Shown: piece after piece, positions 1 through 8,746 of the stretch
Layout: every line of letters starts with the position of its first letter
Position numbering within the stretch: position 1 is the stretch's first letter
Assembly (NCBI RefSeq): GCF_039543245.1
Contig: NZ_BAABJJ010000010.1
Location: forward strand, 87,648-151,647
DNA from: Algibacter_G agarivorans
GTDB lineage: Bacteria; Bacteroidota; Bacteroidia; Flavobacteriales; Flavobacteriaceae
Length of the DNA stretch: 64,000 nt
Direction: 5' to 3'
Notes under the pieces: generated by a model
Databases searched by the model: none
Told to the model about the DNA's origin: nothing
The model's input: the letters and a program-made list of their open reading frames with translations, nothing else
Program-made: the position numbers and the translations under genes

Positions 1-810
1 ATCAAGCAATTTATGTCTTGCTGCTTCATTAGGATGATGTAATGTTAAATTATCCAAAATACCATTCGGTTTAACCGAAATAGAATCTTTTTTAAATGCA
101 ACTCTAAGCTTCTCCATAGTTTCAGGAGATAGTGCTTTATCAACATAAACGATAGCATTGTTTAGATCGCCTCCTTTTATTAAGCCATTTTCTAATAGCA
201 TTTCAATTTCATGTAAAAAACTAAATGTACGTGAATCTGAAATATCTTTCTTAAAATCTGAAATATGATTAAGTGTCGCATTTTGAGTGCCCAATACTTT
301 TGTGCCAAAATCTACCATAGTAGTAATTTGGTACTCTTTTGATGGCATTACTAATATTTCACTGCCAGACTCTTCATCAATATAAGATACAATATCTGTT
401 ATTACAAATTCCTCTCTAAAAACATCAAGTTCTATGACATTGGCTTTTTCAATAGCTTCAACAAAAAACTTTGAAGACCCATCCATAATTGGAGGCTCTG
501 AGGCATTTAATTCAATAATAGCATTATCAACATCTAATCCTACTAATGCTGCAAGCACATGCTCCGAAGTCTGAATTGCGACTCCGTTTTTTTCTAAACA
601 AGTACCTCGCTGCGTGTTTGTTACATAATTTGCATCCGCTTCAATAACTGGTGCACCTTCTAAATCTACACGTTTAAAAGACAAACCAGAATTAGCTAAA
701 GCTGGTTTAAAAGTTATGGTTACATTCTTACCAGTATGTAACCCTACCCCTGTTAAAGAAACCTCGTCTTTAATGGTTTTCTGTTTTATTTCAGTATTAA
801 CTATTCCCAT
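1..810 (-). CDS. lpxC: UDP-3-O-acyl-N-acetylglucosamine deacetylase, 5' part (LpxC or LpxC/FabZ fusion)
   Basis: The minus-strand frame is open from the ATG at 808-810 to the window edge and gives the first 270 residues. LpxC is the zinc deacetylase that commits UDP-acyl-GlcNAc to lipid A synthesis in the cytoplasm. The N-terminus contains TGVGLHTGK, then a conserved EHVLAAL segment, the MDGSS motif, and at the cut end the HHPNEAARHKLLD zinc-ligand/catalytic stretch. In Bacteroidota this protein is usually fused to the dehydratase FabZ, but that half would lie outside the window and cannot be checked. Its start overlaps the lpxD stop by 14 nt in another frame, which suggests translational coupling in an lpxD-lpxC operon. 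Confidence 0.94.
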   Translation of the reverse strand, partial: MGIVNTEIKQKTIKDEVSLTGVGLHTGKNVTITFKPALANSGLSFKRVDLEGAPVIEADANYVTNTQRGTCLEKNGVAIQTSEHVLAALVGLDVDNAIIELNASEPPIMDGSSKFFVEAIEKANVIELDVFREEFVITDIVSYIDEESGSEILVMPSKEYQITTMVDFGTKVLGTQNATLNHISDFKKDISDSRTFSFLHEIEMLLENGLIKGGDLNNAIVYVDKALSPETMEKLRVAFKKDSISVKPNGILDNLTLHHPNEAARHKLLD

Positions 811-1822
811 TTATTTTTTCTAAATCATTTATATTTTTAACAATAGTCGGCAAGTTTTTAAAATGAACGTATGCCTTGTTATAATCGCTCAGTTTTATAG
901 CTGGTGAACCTTGAAGCATCTCGTTATCTTTTACATTTCTACCTATACCGGATTGTGCCTGTATTCTAACATTATTACCAATGGTTATATGTCCTGCAAT
1001 ACCAACTTGACCTCCAATTTGACAGTTTTTACCAATTTTTGAAGAACCCGCTATTCCAGACTGAGCAGCAATTACGGTGTTTTCTCCAATTTCTACATTA
1101 TGGGCTATTTGAATTTGATTGTCAAGTTTTACACCGCTTCGTATTATTGTAGAGCCCAATGTTGCTCTATCTATGGTCGTAGCTGCACCAATATCAACAA
1201 AATCTTCAATGATAACATTCCCAATTTGAGGGATTTTACTATAACCCCCATCTTCATTAGGTGCAAATCCAAAACCATCAGCTCCTATTATGGCACCAGA
1301 GTTTATAATACAATTTTTACCAATAATAGTGTCTGAATAAATTTTAGCACCAGAAAAAACAATGGTGTTATCTCCTAATATGACATTATCTCCTATGTAT
1401 GCACTCGGGAAAATCTTCACATTATCGCCCATAACAACATGGTCTCCAACATAACTGAATGCTCCTATATATATATTACCTCCTAGTTTTGATGAATCTG
1501 AAACATACGAAGGTTGTTCAACACCTACTTTGTTCAGTTTTACTGAATTGTAATATTCTAGGATTTTTGAAAACGCTAAATAAGCATCCTCAACTTTGAT
1601 TAATGTTGTATCTATAGCGTTTTCAGGAACAAAAGTTTTATTTACAATAGTAATAGAAGCCTTTGTAGAATATATATGTGACGTATATTTAGGGTTTGCT
1701 AAAAAAGTTAAAGAACCTTCAAATCCTTCTTCTATTTTAGAAAGCTTAGATACTTCAATATCAGGATTTCCAACGACATCGCCTTCTAAAATTCCCGCTA
1801 TTTGTTGTGCTGTAAATTTCAC
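797..1822 (-). CDS. lpxD: UDP-3-O-(3-hydroxyacyl)glucosamine N-acyltransferase
   Basis: This 341-residue protein has the usual LpxD length. It transfers a hydroxyacyl chain from acyl carrier protein to the amine of UDP-3-O-acylglucosamine, the step after LpxC. Residues 1-100 form the uridine-binding N-terminal domain, and about 105-320 are left-handed beta-helix hexapeptide repeats (many IG/VG-x4 units). The conserved DNQIQIAHNV stretch places the expected catalytic histidine at residue 241. It lies 54 nt downstream of the HD-domain gene on the same strand and overlaps lpxC by 14 nt. This is the standard Bacteroidota lipid A gene order, so the call is firm. Confidence 0.97.
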   Translation of the reverse strand: MKFTAQQIAGILEGDVVGNPDIEVSKLSKIEEGFEGSLTFLANPKYTSHIYSTKASITIVNKTFVPENAIDTTLIKVEDAYLAFSKILEYYNSVKLNKVGVEQPSYVSDSSKLGGNIYIGAFSYVGDHVVMGDNVKIFPSAYIGDNVILGDNTIVFSGAKIYSDTIIGKNCIINSGAIIGADGFGFAPNEDGGYSKIPQIGNVIIEDFVDIGAATTIDRATLGSTIIRSGVKLDNQIQIAHNVEIGENTVIAAQSGIAGSSKIGKNCQIGGQVGIAGHITIGNNVRIQAQSGIGRNVKDNEMLQGSPAIKLSDYNKAYVHFKNLPTIVKNINDLEKINGNS

Positions 1823-1876
1823 ACTTTAAAAGTTATATGTTTTTTGTTTGATTCACGCAAAAATAGGAAAAATGTG

Positions 1877-3097
1877 CTAAAGTTTAGCCTTAGGGTAACA
1901 TATATAATATTTAGTAACTGGTTTCGACAAGGCTTTAAGGTTTAACTGGTCTGATGCTTTTACAATATCTTGGATTTTACCAGACTTGTGCAAAATGTTG
2001 ATGCCTTTAGTGTTTAAATGATATGCTTGATTGGAAATACTACCTGTAAATACAAAATATTGAGCTTCTTCTTTTGTAATATTATAGTTCTTCATTAAGA
2101 TACCTGTATGTTTTTCTAAACTATTTTCTTTTATATTTTTATTTTTTAGTTTTATTTTAAGTAAATTTCTGTTAATAATCATCTCACATAATTGACTAAG
2201 TACAAAATCATCATGATGCTGCCATTGTTTCATAGCTGAAACAATATCATAATCATCTAACTGTGCAAAAACCTCAAGGGTTTCATTATTGAAGTTATCA
2301 ATAGATATTTTATTATTAAGAAAATATAAAATAGCATCACTAGCCTGTAACTCACGCCCAGAATCGTGCAACTCTTTAGCGCGTTTTAACACTCTAATTA
2401 ATAATTGTTCGGCAACCAAACCTGTTTTGTGCAAATACACTTGCCAATACATAAGTCGTCTGGCAATAATAAATTTTTCAACACTATAAATACCTTTTTC
2501 TTCAACCACCAAATTATCATCCACAACATGAAGCATGGTAATTAAACGCTCACTATTTATATTGCCTTCTGCAACGCCTGTATAAAAACTATCGCGCTTT
2601 AAATAATCGGCTCTATCCATATCAATTTGACCCGATATAAGCTGACACATGAATTTTCTTGGGTATTCTCCTTTAAAAATCTGAATGGCAAGCGTTAAAT
2701 TTCCGTTAAATTCTTCATTTAATCGTGTCATAAAAAGTAACGAAATCTCCTCATGGGACACATTATTTACTATGCTATGTTCCATGGCATGCGAGAATGG
2801 TCCATGGCCAATATCGTGTAGCAAAATAGCAACGTAGAGTCCTGTTTCTTCTTCTTCAGAAATTGTAACCCCTTTAAAACGTAGTACATTAACCGCTTGC
2901 TGCATTAAATGCACACAACCAATGGCATGATGAAATCGTGTATGATGCGCACCTGGATATACCAAATAAGACATGCCCATTTGTGTAATTCTTCGCAAGC
3001 GCTGAAAATATCTGTGTTGTATTAGATCGAAAATAAGCGAATTCGGAATAGTAATAAATCCGTAAATTGGGTCGTTTAATATTTTAAGTTTGTTCAA
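1877..3097 (-). CDS. HD-domain phosphohydrolase (dNTPase-like)
   Basis: This 406-residue HD-superfamily protein resembles dGTP triphosphohydrolase-like enzymes. The metal site is readable: histidines at 51, 52 and 56 in the GAHHTRFHHAIG stretch, the HD doublet at 94-95 in LLHDIGHGPFSH, and the downstream IDMDRADYLKRD segment around 158-169. Family members cleave phosphate esters of nucleotides, but the natural substrate of this subgroup is not established and cannot be read from the sequence. It sits directly upstream of lpxD on the same strand, probably co-transcribed, and is divergent from porX with about 130 nt between the starts. Confidence 0.85.
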   Translation of the reverse strand: MNKLKILNDPIYGFITIPNSLIFDLIQHRYFQRLRRITQMGMSYLVYPGAHHTRFHHAIGCVHLMQQAVNVLRFKGVTISEEEETGLYVAILLHDIGHGPFSHAMEHSIVNNVSHEEISLLFMTRLNEEFNGNLTLAIQIFKGEYPRKFMCQLISGQIDMDRADYLKRDSFYTGVAEGNINSERLITMLHVVDDNLVVEEKGIYSVEKFIIARRLMYWQVYLHKTGLVAEQLLIRVLKRAKELHDSGRELQASDAILYFLNNKISIDNFNNETLEVFAQLDDYDIVSAMKQWQHHDDFVLSQLCEMIINRNLLKIKLKNKNIKENSLEKHTGILMKNYNITKEEAQYFVFTGSISNQAYHLNTKGINILHKSGKIQDIVKASDQLNLKALSKPVTKYYICYPKAKL

Positions 3098-3231
3098 ACT
3101 TTAAATTTTAGCATTAAATATTTGCAAATATAACGATATGAAGTCCATAATGGGCATCTGAAAATAAAAACGCTCAAAATAGCATAGCAACTATTTAAAG
3201 CACTTTTAACAAAAAAATTAATAAAAATAAT

Positions 3232-4779
3232 ATGATAAACATACTTTGGGTAGATGATGAAATAGATTTACTAAAACCGCATATTTTATTTCTAGAAAAG
3301 AAAAACTATAACGTAACAACATGCAAAAGTGGTACTGAGGCTATTGATATTTTAGATGAAGAAAATTTCGATATCGTTTTTTTAGATGAAAATATGCCAG
3401 GGCTTACAGGGCTCGAAACGTTGCATGAAATTAAAGAAAAGCAAGATAGCCTTCCAGTGGTTATGATTACCAAAAGTGAAGAAGAATATATTATGGAAGA
3501 GGCCATAGGTAACAAAATAGCCGATTATTTAATAAAGCCTGTAAATCCAAATCAAATACTATTAAGCCTTAAAAAGAATTTAGATCATTCTAGATTGGTT
3601 TCAGAAAAAACAACATCAAACTACCAACAAGAGTTCAGAAAAATAGCCATGGATTTGGCTATGGTCAATAGTTATGAAGCATGGGTGAGTTTGTATCAAA
3701 AACTCATTTATTGGGAAATTCAATTGGAAGATATAGAAGATGCTAGCATGTTTGAAATTTTAGAGTCTCAAAAAAATGAAGCAAACATTCAGTTTGGAAA
3801 GTACATAGAGAAGAACTATGCTGATTGGTTTAAACCACATGAGGATTCTCCAATAATGTCACATACACTTTTTAAAGAAAATATAGTTCCAGAAATAAGT
3901 AAAGAGCAACCTACCGTTTTAATTGTTATTGATAATTTACGATATGATCAATGGAAAGTTTTTGAACCCATAATTAACAATTATTATAAAAAGGAAAAAG
4001 AAGAGGCCTTTTTTAGTATTCTTCCAACTGCCACCCAGTATGCGCGTAATGCCATTTTTTCTGGTTTAATGCCAAGTGATATGGAAAAGTTATTTCCTCA
4101 GTATTGGAAAAACGATACCGATGAAGGAGGTAAAAATATGCATGAAGCAGATTTTCTTGAAGCTCAAATGAAACGTTTAAGTTTAACCCATTTAAATTAT
4201 GAATATTATAAAATAACAAATTTAAAAAATGGCAAAAAATTGGCCGATAGTTTTAAATCATTAAAAAATAACGATCTAACGGTTGTTGTTTATAATTTTG
4301 TTGATATGCTTTCGCATTCCAAAACCGAAATGGAGGTTGTAAAAGAGTTGGCTTCAAATGATAAAGCCTACAGGTCACTAGCGTTAAGTTGGTTCAAAAA
4401 TTCGCCACTTTTAGAAATGATTCAACAAGCACAACAAATGGGTTTTAAATTAATTTTAACCACAGACCATGGAACTATTAATGTTAAAAATCCGTCAAAA
4501 GTTATTGGAGATAGGGATACTAGCTTAAATCTTCGTTACAAAACTGGCAGAAGTTTGTCTTATGACAGTAAAGATGTACTCGTAGCAAAAGACCCTAAAG
4601 AAATTCACTTACCATCTATAAATATGAGTAGTTCATACATTTTTGCCAAAAGCGATTTGTTTTTTGCGTATCCAAATAACTATAATCATTATGTAAGTTA
4701 TTTTAGGAATACATACCAACATGGTGGTGTATCTCTCGAAGAAATGATTATTCCCTTTGTCGTGTTTAATCCAAAATAA
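3232..4779 (+). CDS. porX: PorX-type response regulator with PglZ phosphodiesterase domain (T9SS regulator)
   Basis: The 515-residue protein has an N-terminal receiver domain (about 1-120) with acidic pocket residues D8, D9 and E10, phospho-acceptor D52 in VFLDENMP, a threonine at 80 and the conserved lysine in LIKPVNP. The C-terminal half is a PglZ domain of the alkaline-phosphatase superfamily, with a metal-site start VLIVIDNLRYDQW, FVDMLSHSK and TTDHGTINV. PorX was described in Porphyromonas gingivalis and Flavobacterium as a regulator of type IX secretion partnered with the kinase PorY. No kinase gene is adjacent here, which is normal. A T9SS cargo protein is encoded later in this window at 47,248. 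Confidence 0.95.
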   Translation: MINILWVDDEIDLLKPHILFLEKKNYNVTTCKSGTEAIDILDEENFDIVFLDENMPGLTGLETLHEIKEKQDSLPVVMITKSEEEYIMEEAIGNKIADYLIKPVNPNQILLSLKKNLDHSRLVSEKTTSNYQQEFRKIAMDLAMVNSYEAWVSLYQKLIYWEIQLEDIEDASMFEILESQKNEANIQFGKYIEKNYADWFKPHEDSPIMSHTLFKENIVPEISKEQPTVLIVIDNLRYDQWKVFEPIINNYYKKEKEEAFFSILPTATQYARNAIFSGLMPSDMEKLFPQYWKNDTDEGGKNMHEADFLEAQMKRLSLTHLNYEYYKITNLKNGKKLADSFKSLKNNDLTVVVYNFVDMLSHSKTEMEVVKELASNDKAYRSLALSWFKNSPLLEMIQQAQQMGFKLILTTDHGTINVKNPSKVIGDRDTSLNLRYKTGRSLSYDSKDVLVAKDPKEIHLPSINMSSSYIFAKSDLFFAYPNNYNHYVSYFRNTYQHGGVSLEEMIIPFVVFNPK

Positions 4780-4865
4780 TCCGTGAAAAGCTAAAAACGT
4801 CGATGAAATGCATTTTTTTCTAGGTTTTTACATTTATTATTATTAATATTGTCAAGAAATATTAT

Positions 4866-5276
4866 TTGAATTTGGAAATTTGTTATGAATTAAATGATGT
4901 TGAGCACGTTGCTGATCAACTCATTGCTAACGTAAAGACTAAAACGTTATTGTTTTATGGGGATATGGGCGTTGGTAAAACCACACTTATAAAAACCGTA
5001 GTAAAAGCATTAGGAAGCCATGATGAAGTTAGTAGTCCAACATTTTCTATTGTAAATGAATATGAATTAAATGATGATAAAGTGTATCATTTTGATTTAT
5101 ATAGAATAAACGATGTTGAAGAAGCTTATAATTTCGGAATTGAAGATTATTTAGATTCTGAACATTGGAAGCTAATTGAATGGCCAGAAAAAATTGAACC
5201 CATTTTATTTGATTCTTTTGATAAAATAAAATTAGAATTAGATGCTGATAACAACAGGATTCTAAGACTAAATTAA
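4866..5276 (+). CDS. tsaE: tRNA threonylcarbamoyladenosine biosynthesis ATPase TsaE
   Basis: This 136-residue ATPase assists TsaB/TsaD in making the t6A modification of ANN-decoding tRNAs. The P-loop reads GDMGVGKTTL, and further family marks are SSPTFSIVNEY, HFDLYRI and LIEWPEKI. No ATG is in frame before the P-loop, so the start must be a TTG: either 4866 or the next TTG two codons later. Length and domain content are complete. It follows porX at 86 nt on the same strand, a pairing common in Flavobacteriaceae. Confidence 0.95.
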   Translation: MNLEICYELNDVEHVADQLIANVKTKTLLFYGDMGVGKTTLIKTVVKALGSHDEVSSPTFSIVNEYELNDDKVYHFDLYRINDVEEAYNFGIEDYLDSEHWKLIEWPEKIEPILFDSFDKIKLELDADNNRILRLN

Positions 5277-5351
5277 TAACCAGAAAACCAATAATACAAC
5301 CAGTTTATGCACAATAAATAACATAATCACCTCCTTATTTTGAAGTTTTAC

Positions 5352-5364
5352 GGGAAACCCACAA
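5352..5364. promoter_or_regulatory. Copy 1 of a 13-nt intergenic repeat, GGGAAACCCACAA
   Basis: The same 13 bases occur at 8589-8601, upstream of the outer-membrane barrel gene. Both copies are intergenic. This one lies about 75-85 nt upstream of the putative -7 box of the small ORF at 5475. It could be a shared regulator site; the regulator is unknown. Confidence 0.4.
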
Positions 5365-5436
5365 CGTAAATTTTAGAAAACACTGTTTTTAACATAATTT
5401 TAACATTTACTTATAAACTTCAAGATAGCTTTCATA

Positions 5437-5444
5437 TACTTTTG
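5437..5444 (+). promoter_or_regulatory. Putative Bacteroidota -7 box (TACTTTTG)
   Basis: The octamer matches the Bacteroidota sigma consensus TAnnTTTG and lies 30 nt upstream of the ATG at 5475. No clear -33 TTTG is seen at the expected spacing, so this is a weak-to-moderate promoter call. Confidence 0.4.
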
Positions 5445-5474
5445 GATTATTAATTAATTAAAATCCCTTATAAT

Positions 5475-5612
5475 ATGAAAACTAAAAAGTATGTAATTGC
5501 ACTAGCAATTTTCGGAGGTATGTTATTTTTAGCTCAAACTGCTAATCAATATAACGTAGATGCAGAACAAACAGCACAAGTTAGAAAATCAGCAATTAAA
5601 GTATCTGACTAA
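5475..5612 (+). CDS. Small membrane or exported peptide, 45 aa
   Basis: A 45-residue frame starts at the ATG at 5475 with a basic N-terminus (MKTKK), a hydrophobic stretch at residues 6-21 resembling a signal or anchor, and a short polar tail ending AIKVSD. A TAnnTTTG-type -7 box lies 30 nt upstream. Its last 53 nt overlap the next gene in a different frame. No known family is recognised. A small exported peptide upstream of a membrane protein is plausible, but coding status rests only on the start, the signal-like composition and the position. Confidence 0.55.
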   Translation: MKTKKYVIALAIFGGMLFLAQTANQYNVDAEQTAQVRKSAIKVSD

Positions 5613-6108
5613 GCCTAAGAACAATAAGAATATAGTTATTGGCAGTATTATTGCCACGTTAATAGCTATTACACCTTATTTATTCTATCTTTATGAAAGT
5701 GTTCCAGATTCAAACATCTGGAACACTTTTTTGTTTACTTATAATAGTGGTTATTTTGAGAATGCTAATGTTGCTATGTGGGTTTTAACAAGTAAACTAA
5801 TTCCACTTTATTTATTGCTATTATGGTTTTTTACTTGTAGACATTGGTGGTATCATACCTTATTAGTACCAATAGCGATGTATTCGTATCAAACCTTCGA
5901 CACTTTAAATAAAGATGGTGAATTTTTTGATTCAAATCAATTGATTTACCTAATTCCTATAATGGCTGTAATTATACCATCTATATATTTAGTAAGAGCT
6001 AGAATTTTTAATAGAATAAATGAAGCAAATAAATCTTTAGAAGAACTAGAAGATGAATTTAAGATATCTCCAAAAAACTTTTGGCAGAGAGTGAAGCAGT
6101 ATTTTTAA
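5560..6108 (+). CDS. Hypothetical membrane protein, about 3-4 transmembrane segments
   Basis: This 182-residue protein has hydrophobic segments at about residues 25-44, 72-92, 97-110 and 128-146, then a charged C-terminal tail. The only standard in-frame start before the first membrane segment is the ATG at 5560, which forces a 53-nt overlap with the 45-aa peptide in another frame. Either the two genes are translationally coupled or the true start is a rare codon after 5612. Function is unknown; nothing in it suggests an enzyme. It is convergent with the TonB-linked barrel gene, with only 10 nt between the stops. Confidence 0.75.
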   Translation: MQNKQHKLENQQLKYLTKPKNNKNIVIGSIIATLIAITPYLFYLYESVPDSNIWNTFLFTYNSGYFENANVAMWVLTSKLIPLYLLLLWFFTCRHWWYHTLLVPIAMYSYQTFDTLNKDGEFFDSNQLIYLIPIMAVIIPSIYLVRARIFNRINEANKSLEELEDEFKISPKNFWQRVKQYF

Positions 6109-6118
6109 TTATCATCTT

Positions 6119-8539
6119 TTAATTTAGTCGTTCAATTTCTTCTAAATCAATTTCTTTTTTATTACTATTCAATCTAAAGTTTCCAAATTTATAGTTAAAT
6201 CCAAGAGTGAAAAATCTATTTTCATACCTTCTTTTCTTATAAATATCTTGATTTAGGTATTTAGTAGAAGTTGAGAAGTTTTTTGTGTTAAAAACATCTA
6301 TAACCCCCATACTTACTGAAGCTTTATTGTTCCATAAAGTTTTACTTAAACTAATGTCTAAACTAGACCGCTTACCAACAATTAATGGTCCTTGCGCATA
6401 TGGCGATATATATAAATATGATATATCGGCCAATAAACTTTTATCTTTTAAAAAGGTAATGTTATTGCTAAATCGAAATAAGACAGACCATTTATCCGTA
6501 GAAAATAATTCATTACTACTTTCTAAAGCGTAAAATTGATTTTCATAATAGAAAATAGAAGACTCAGCATAAAGACTCCATCTGTTTTGAATTTGAGTGT
6601 AAGAAGACAAATCTAATCCATAGGATATGCTTCTATCGATATTTGTATTTAAGTATTTTATAAAATTATTTTCATTGTCTTGGAATACAATTTGTATTGA
6701 AGGATCATTTTCATACCTATAATAAATTTCAAATGTATAATCTTCATTATAAACATAGCCTAATGTAAATGAATCATCAATTTGAGGTTTTAGATTTGGA
6801 TCCCCAGATTTATAGGTATTATCATTTAAAAAGTATTTATATGGATTCAAATCAGCATAACGAGGTCTATATATACGTCGGTTATAATTAAAATAAATCT
6901 CACTGTTCTCATTTAATTTATTTAAAACATGAAATGAAGGGAAAAATTTAATGTAGTCAGTTTCATTAATTTGATTTGTAGATAACGAATTTCCTTTAAT
7001 ATCAGTGAACTCTACTCTAAGCCCAGATTTAATTCTCCAAGATTCCCAATCTTTTGAAAAACTTACATAAGTAGCATAATTGGTTTCATCATATAAAAAA
7101 GTATCAGAAGCATCTAAATCCTCTTGTCTTAAGGCCTTTTCAAAAATATACTGATTTAAAACACTTTCGGAGTTAATCTTAGACAGTTTAGCTCCCGCCT
7201 CAAAATGAGCTGATTCATTAATTGGTAACTGGTAATCAACTTGACCTGTATATAATTCTATAGTCTGACTTGAAAATGTTTGAAACTGATTATTTCTAAA
7301 TGGACTACTAGCACTTGGTAAAAAATAGCCAGTTTTAACATCTTGAAAATTTGAAAAATCATAATTTGTATAGTGTAAATTACTTGAAACCTTCTCCCCC
7401 TCCTTTTTAAATTTATGGATATAATCTAAAGTAAAAGCTAGATTAAAGGTTTCTTCAACTGCTTTATTTATAGTATTAAATGTAGAATCTAAAATACTAG
7501 TAGCACTATAAATCTCAGTAAAAGAATTAATTCCTGTTTTTGTAACCCTTCTAGGTGATATGATCATGTTAGTCGAAAACCCAAGGCTATTACTCTTATT
7601 TATTTCATAATCGATATTGGCGTTAATGTTTTGGTTTTCGGATTTCCTTATCCTTTCATATTCTGTTTCCCAACTTGATATAATTTGATTGTTTTCTATA
7701 AAATTGATAAATTCATCATTATTTTGGTAATCTTTCCTAGGACTAATACTATAATTCAAATAAGTATTCAGTTTTTTAGTCTTAAAAAAATGACTCGTAC
7801 CAAATGAATATTTAGGAAATTCCGAGCCTTGTTTAAAGTTTCCGAAAACACTTCCATTATAACCAGCTATAATGTTTTTTGAAGTAATAATGTTCAACAC
7901 AGCTCCACCTTCAGCCTCATACTTTGCTGGCGGACTGGTAATAACTTCAACAGATTTTATATTGGTCGCAGAAGTACCTTCTAAAAGTTGTTGAATTTCA
8001 TTAATTGACAAATGCACGCGTCTGTCGTTAATATAAACTGTTGGTGTAGATTGTTTAATTGTAATGGTTCCATCATGAACCAAAACCCCAGGCGTATGTT
8101 TTAATACGTCTAAAACATTATTGTTTGATAGTGTGGAGTTTTCAACATTAAATACCAAACGGTCCACCATACGCTTTACCGTAGGGCGTTTTGCAACTAT
8201 GGTAACGCCGTCCAGCGCTTCTAAATTTTCTTTTAGTATAATAATGCCTAGCTTCGTATCACTATCAACTTTTATTTCTGAAGTATGTGCTTTAAAACCT
8301 AGAAAACTAACTTTAAAAATATATGCCCCTGCTTTTACATTATCAATATTAAAAGCACCAAATTCATTAGTAGTTGTGCCTTTAATTATTGATGAATCTT
8401 TAGTGTCAATTAGCACAGCGTTAGCATAAGCTATGGGGTGGCTATTCGTATCATTTACATTGCCTATAACATTAAATTCTTGAGAAGAACATATTAATGA
8501 AAATAACAATATACAAGAGGAAATTATTTTTGCAAACAT
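6119..8539 (-). CDS. TonB-linked outer-membrane beta-barrel protein (OMP_b-brl_3 type)
   Basis: The 806-residue protein starts with a signal peptide (hydrophobic residues about 5-19), then a carboxypeptidase-regulatory-like beta-sandwich (about 23-105), a plug domain (about 115-215, with VEVITSPPAKYEAEGGA typical of the plug end), and a barrel to about residue 790 rich in alternating aromatic strands. A short charged tail follows the last strand, as is usual in this family. The substrate is unknown: there is no SusD partner, so it is not a classic Sus pair. A near-perfect -7 box and a repeated 13-nt motif lie just upstream. Confidence 0.88.
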   Translation of the reverse strand: MFAKIISSCILLFSLICSSQEFNVIGNVNDTNSHPIAYANAVLIDTKDSSIIKGTTTNEFGAFNIDNVKAGAYIFKVSFLGFKAHTSEIKVDSDTKLGIIILKENLEALDGVTIVAKRPTVKRMVDRLVFNVENSTLSNNNVLDVLKHTPGVLVHDGTITIKQSTPTVYINDRRVHLSINEIQQLLEGTSATNIKSVEVITSPPAKYEAEGGAVLNIITSKNIIAGYNGSVFGNFKQGSEFPKYSFGTSHFFKTKKLNTYLNYSISPRKDYQNNDEFINFIENNQIISSWETEYERIRKSENQNINANIDYEINKSNSLGFSTNMIISPRRVTKTGINSFTEIYSATSILDSTFNTINKAVEETFNLAFTLDYIHKFKKEGEKVSSNLHYTNYDFSNFQDVKTGYFLPSASSPFRNNQFQTFSSQTIELYTGQVDYQLPINESAHFEAGAKLSKINSESVLNQYIFEKALRQEDLDASDTFLYDETNYATYVSFSKDWESWRIKSGLRVEFTDIKGNSLSTNQINETDYIKFFPSFHVLNKLNENSEIYFNYNRRIYRPRYADLNPYKYFLNDNTYKSGDPNLKPQIDDSFTLGYVYNEDYTFEIYYRYENDPSIQIVFQDNENNFIKYLNTNIDRSISYGLDLSSYTQIQNRWSLYAESSIFYYENQFYALESSNELFSTDKWSVLFRFSNNITFLKDKSLLADISYLYISPYAQGPLIVGKRSSLDISLSKTLWNNKASVSMGVIDVFNTKNFSTSTKYLNQDIYKKRRYENRFFTLGFNYKFGNFRLNSNKKEIDLEEIERLN

Positions 8540-8555
8540 ATAGCCAATTATAATG

Positions 8556-8563
8556 CAAACTTA
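8556..8563 (-). promoter_or_regulatory. Putative -7 box (TAAGTTTG) for the outer-membrane barrel gene
   Basis: Read on the minus strand, the octamer fits TAnnTTTG exactly and lies 16 nt upstream of the ATG at 8539. No convincing -33 TTTG is present at the usual spacing, which would be compatible with activator dependence. Confidence 0.5.
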
Positions 8564-8588
8564 TGATATTTAATTTAAACTATTTTGA

Positions 8589-8601
8589 GGGAAACCCACA
8601 A
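8589..8601. promoter_or_regulatory. Copy 2 of the 13-nt intergenic repeat GGGAAACCCACAA
   Basis: This copy is identical to 5352-5364. It lies about 26 nt upstream of the putative -7 box of the barrel gene, the position where an activator would sit just above the -33 region. Its role as a binding site is inferred. Confidence 0.4.
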
Positions 8602-8746
8602 TTAAAATTATTCTTTTTCTTACATAAAAAAGTGTGATAAGAAGCATAATTTATAAAATATAATTAAAGCCAAAATAATTATTATTAAGTTTCTATTATC
8701 ATTATAAAATTTATTTGTAATTTGATTTTTATTAATTCAGCTAAGC

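Noticed and set aside
1100..1336. Plus-strand frame opposite lpxD
   Set aside because: Shadow of the beta-helix repeats on the other strand; no family features and lpxD is certain.
8121..8429. 102-codon plus-strand frame opposite the outer-membrane barrel gene
   Set aside because: Antisense shadow of a well-supported coding region, with no start context or known family.
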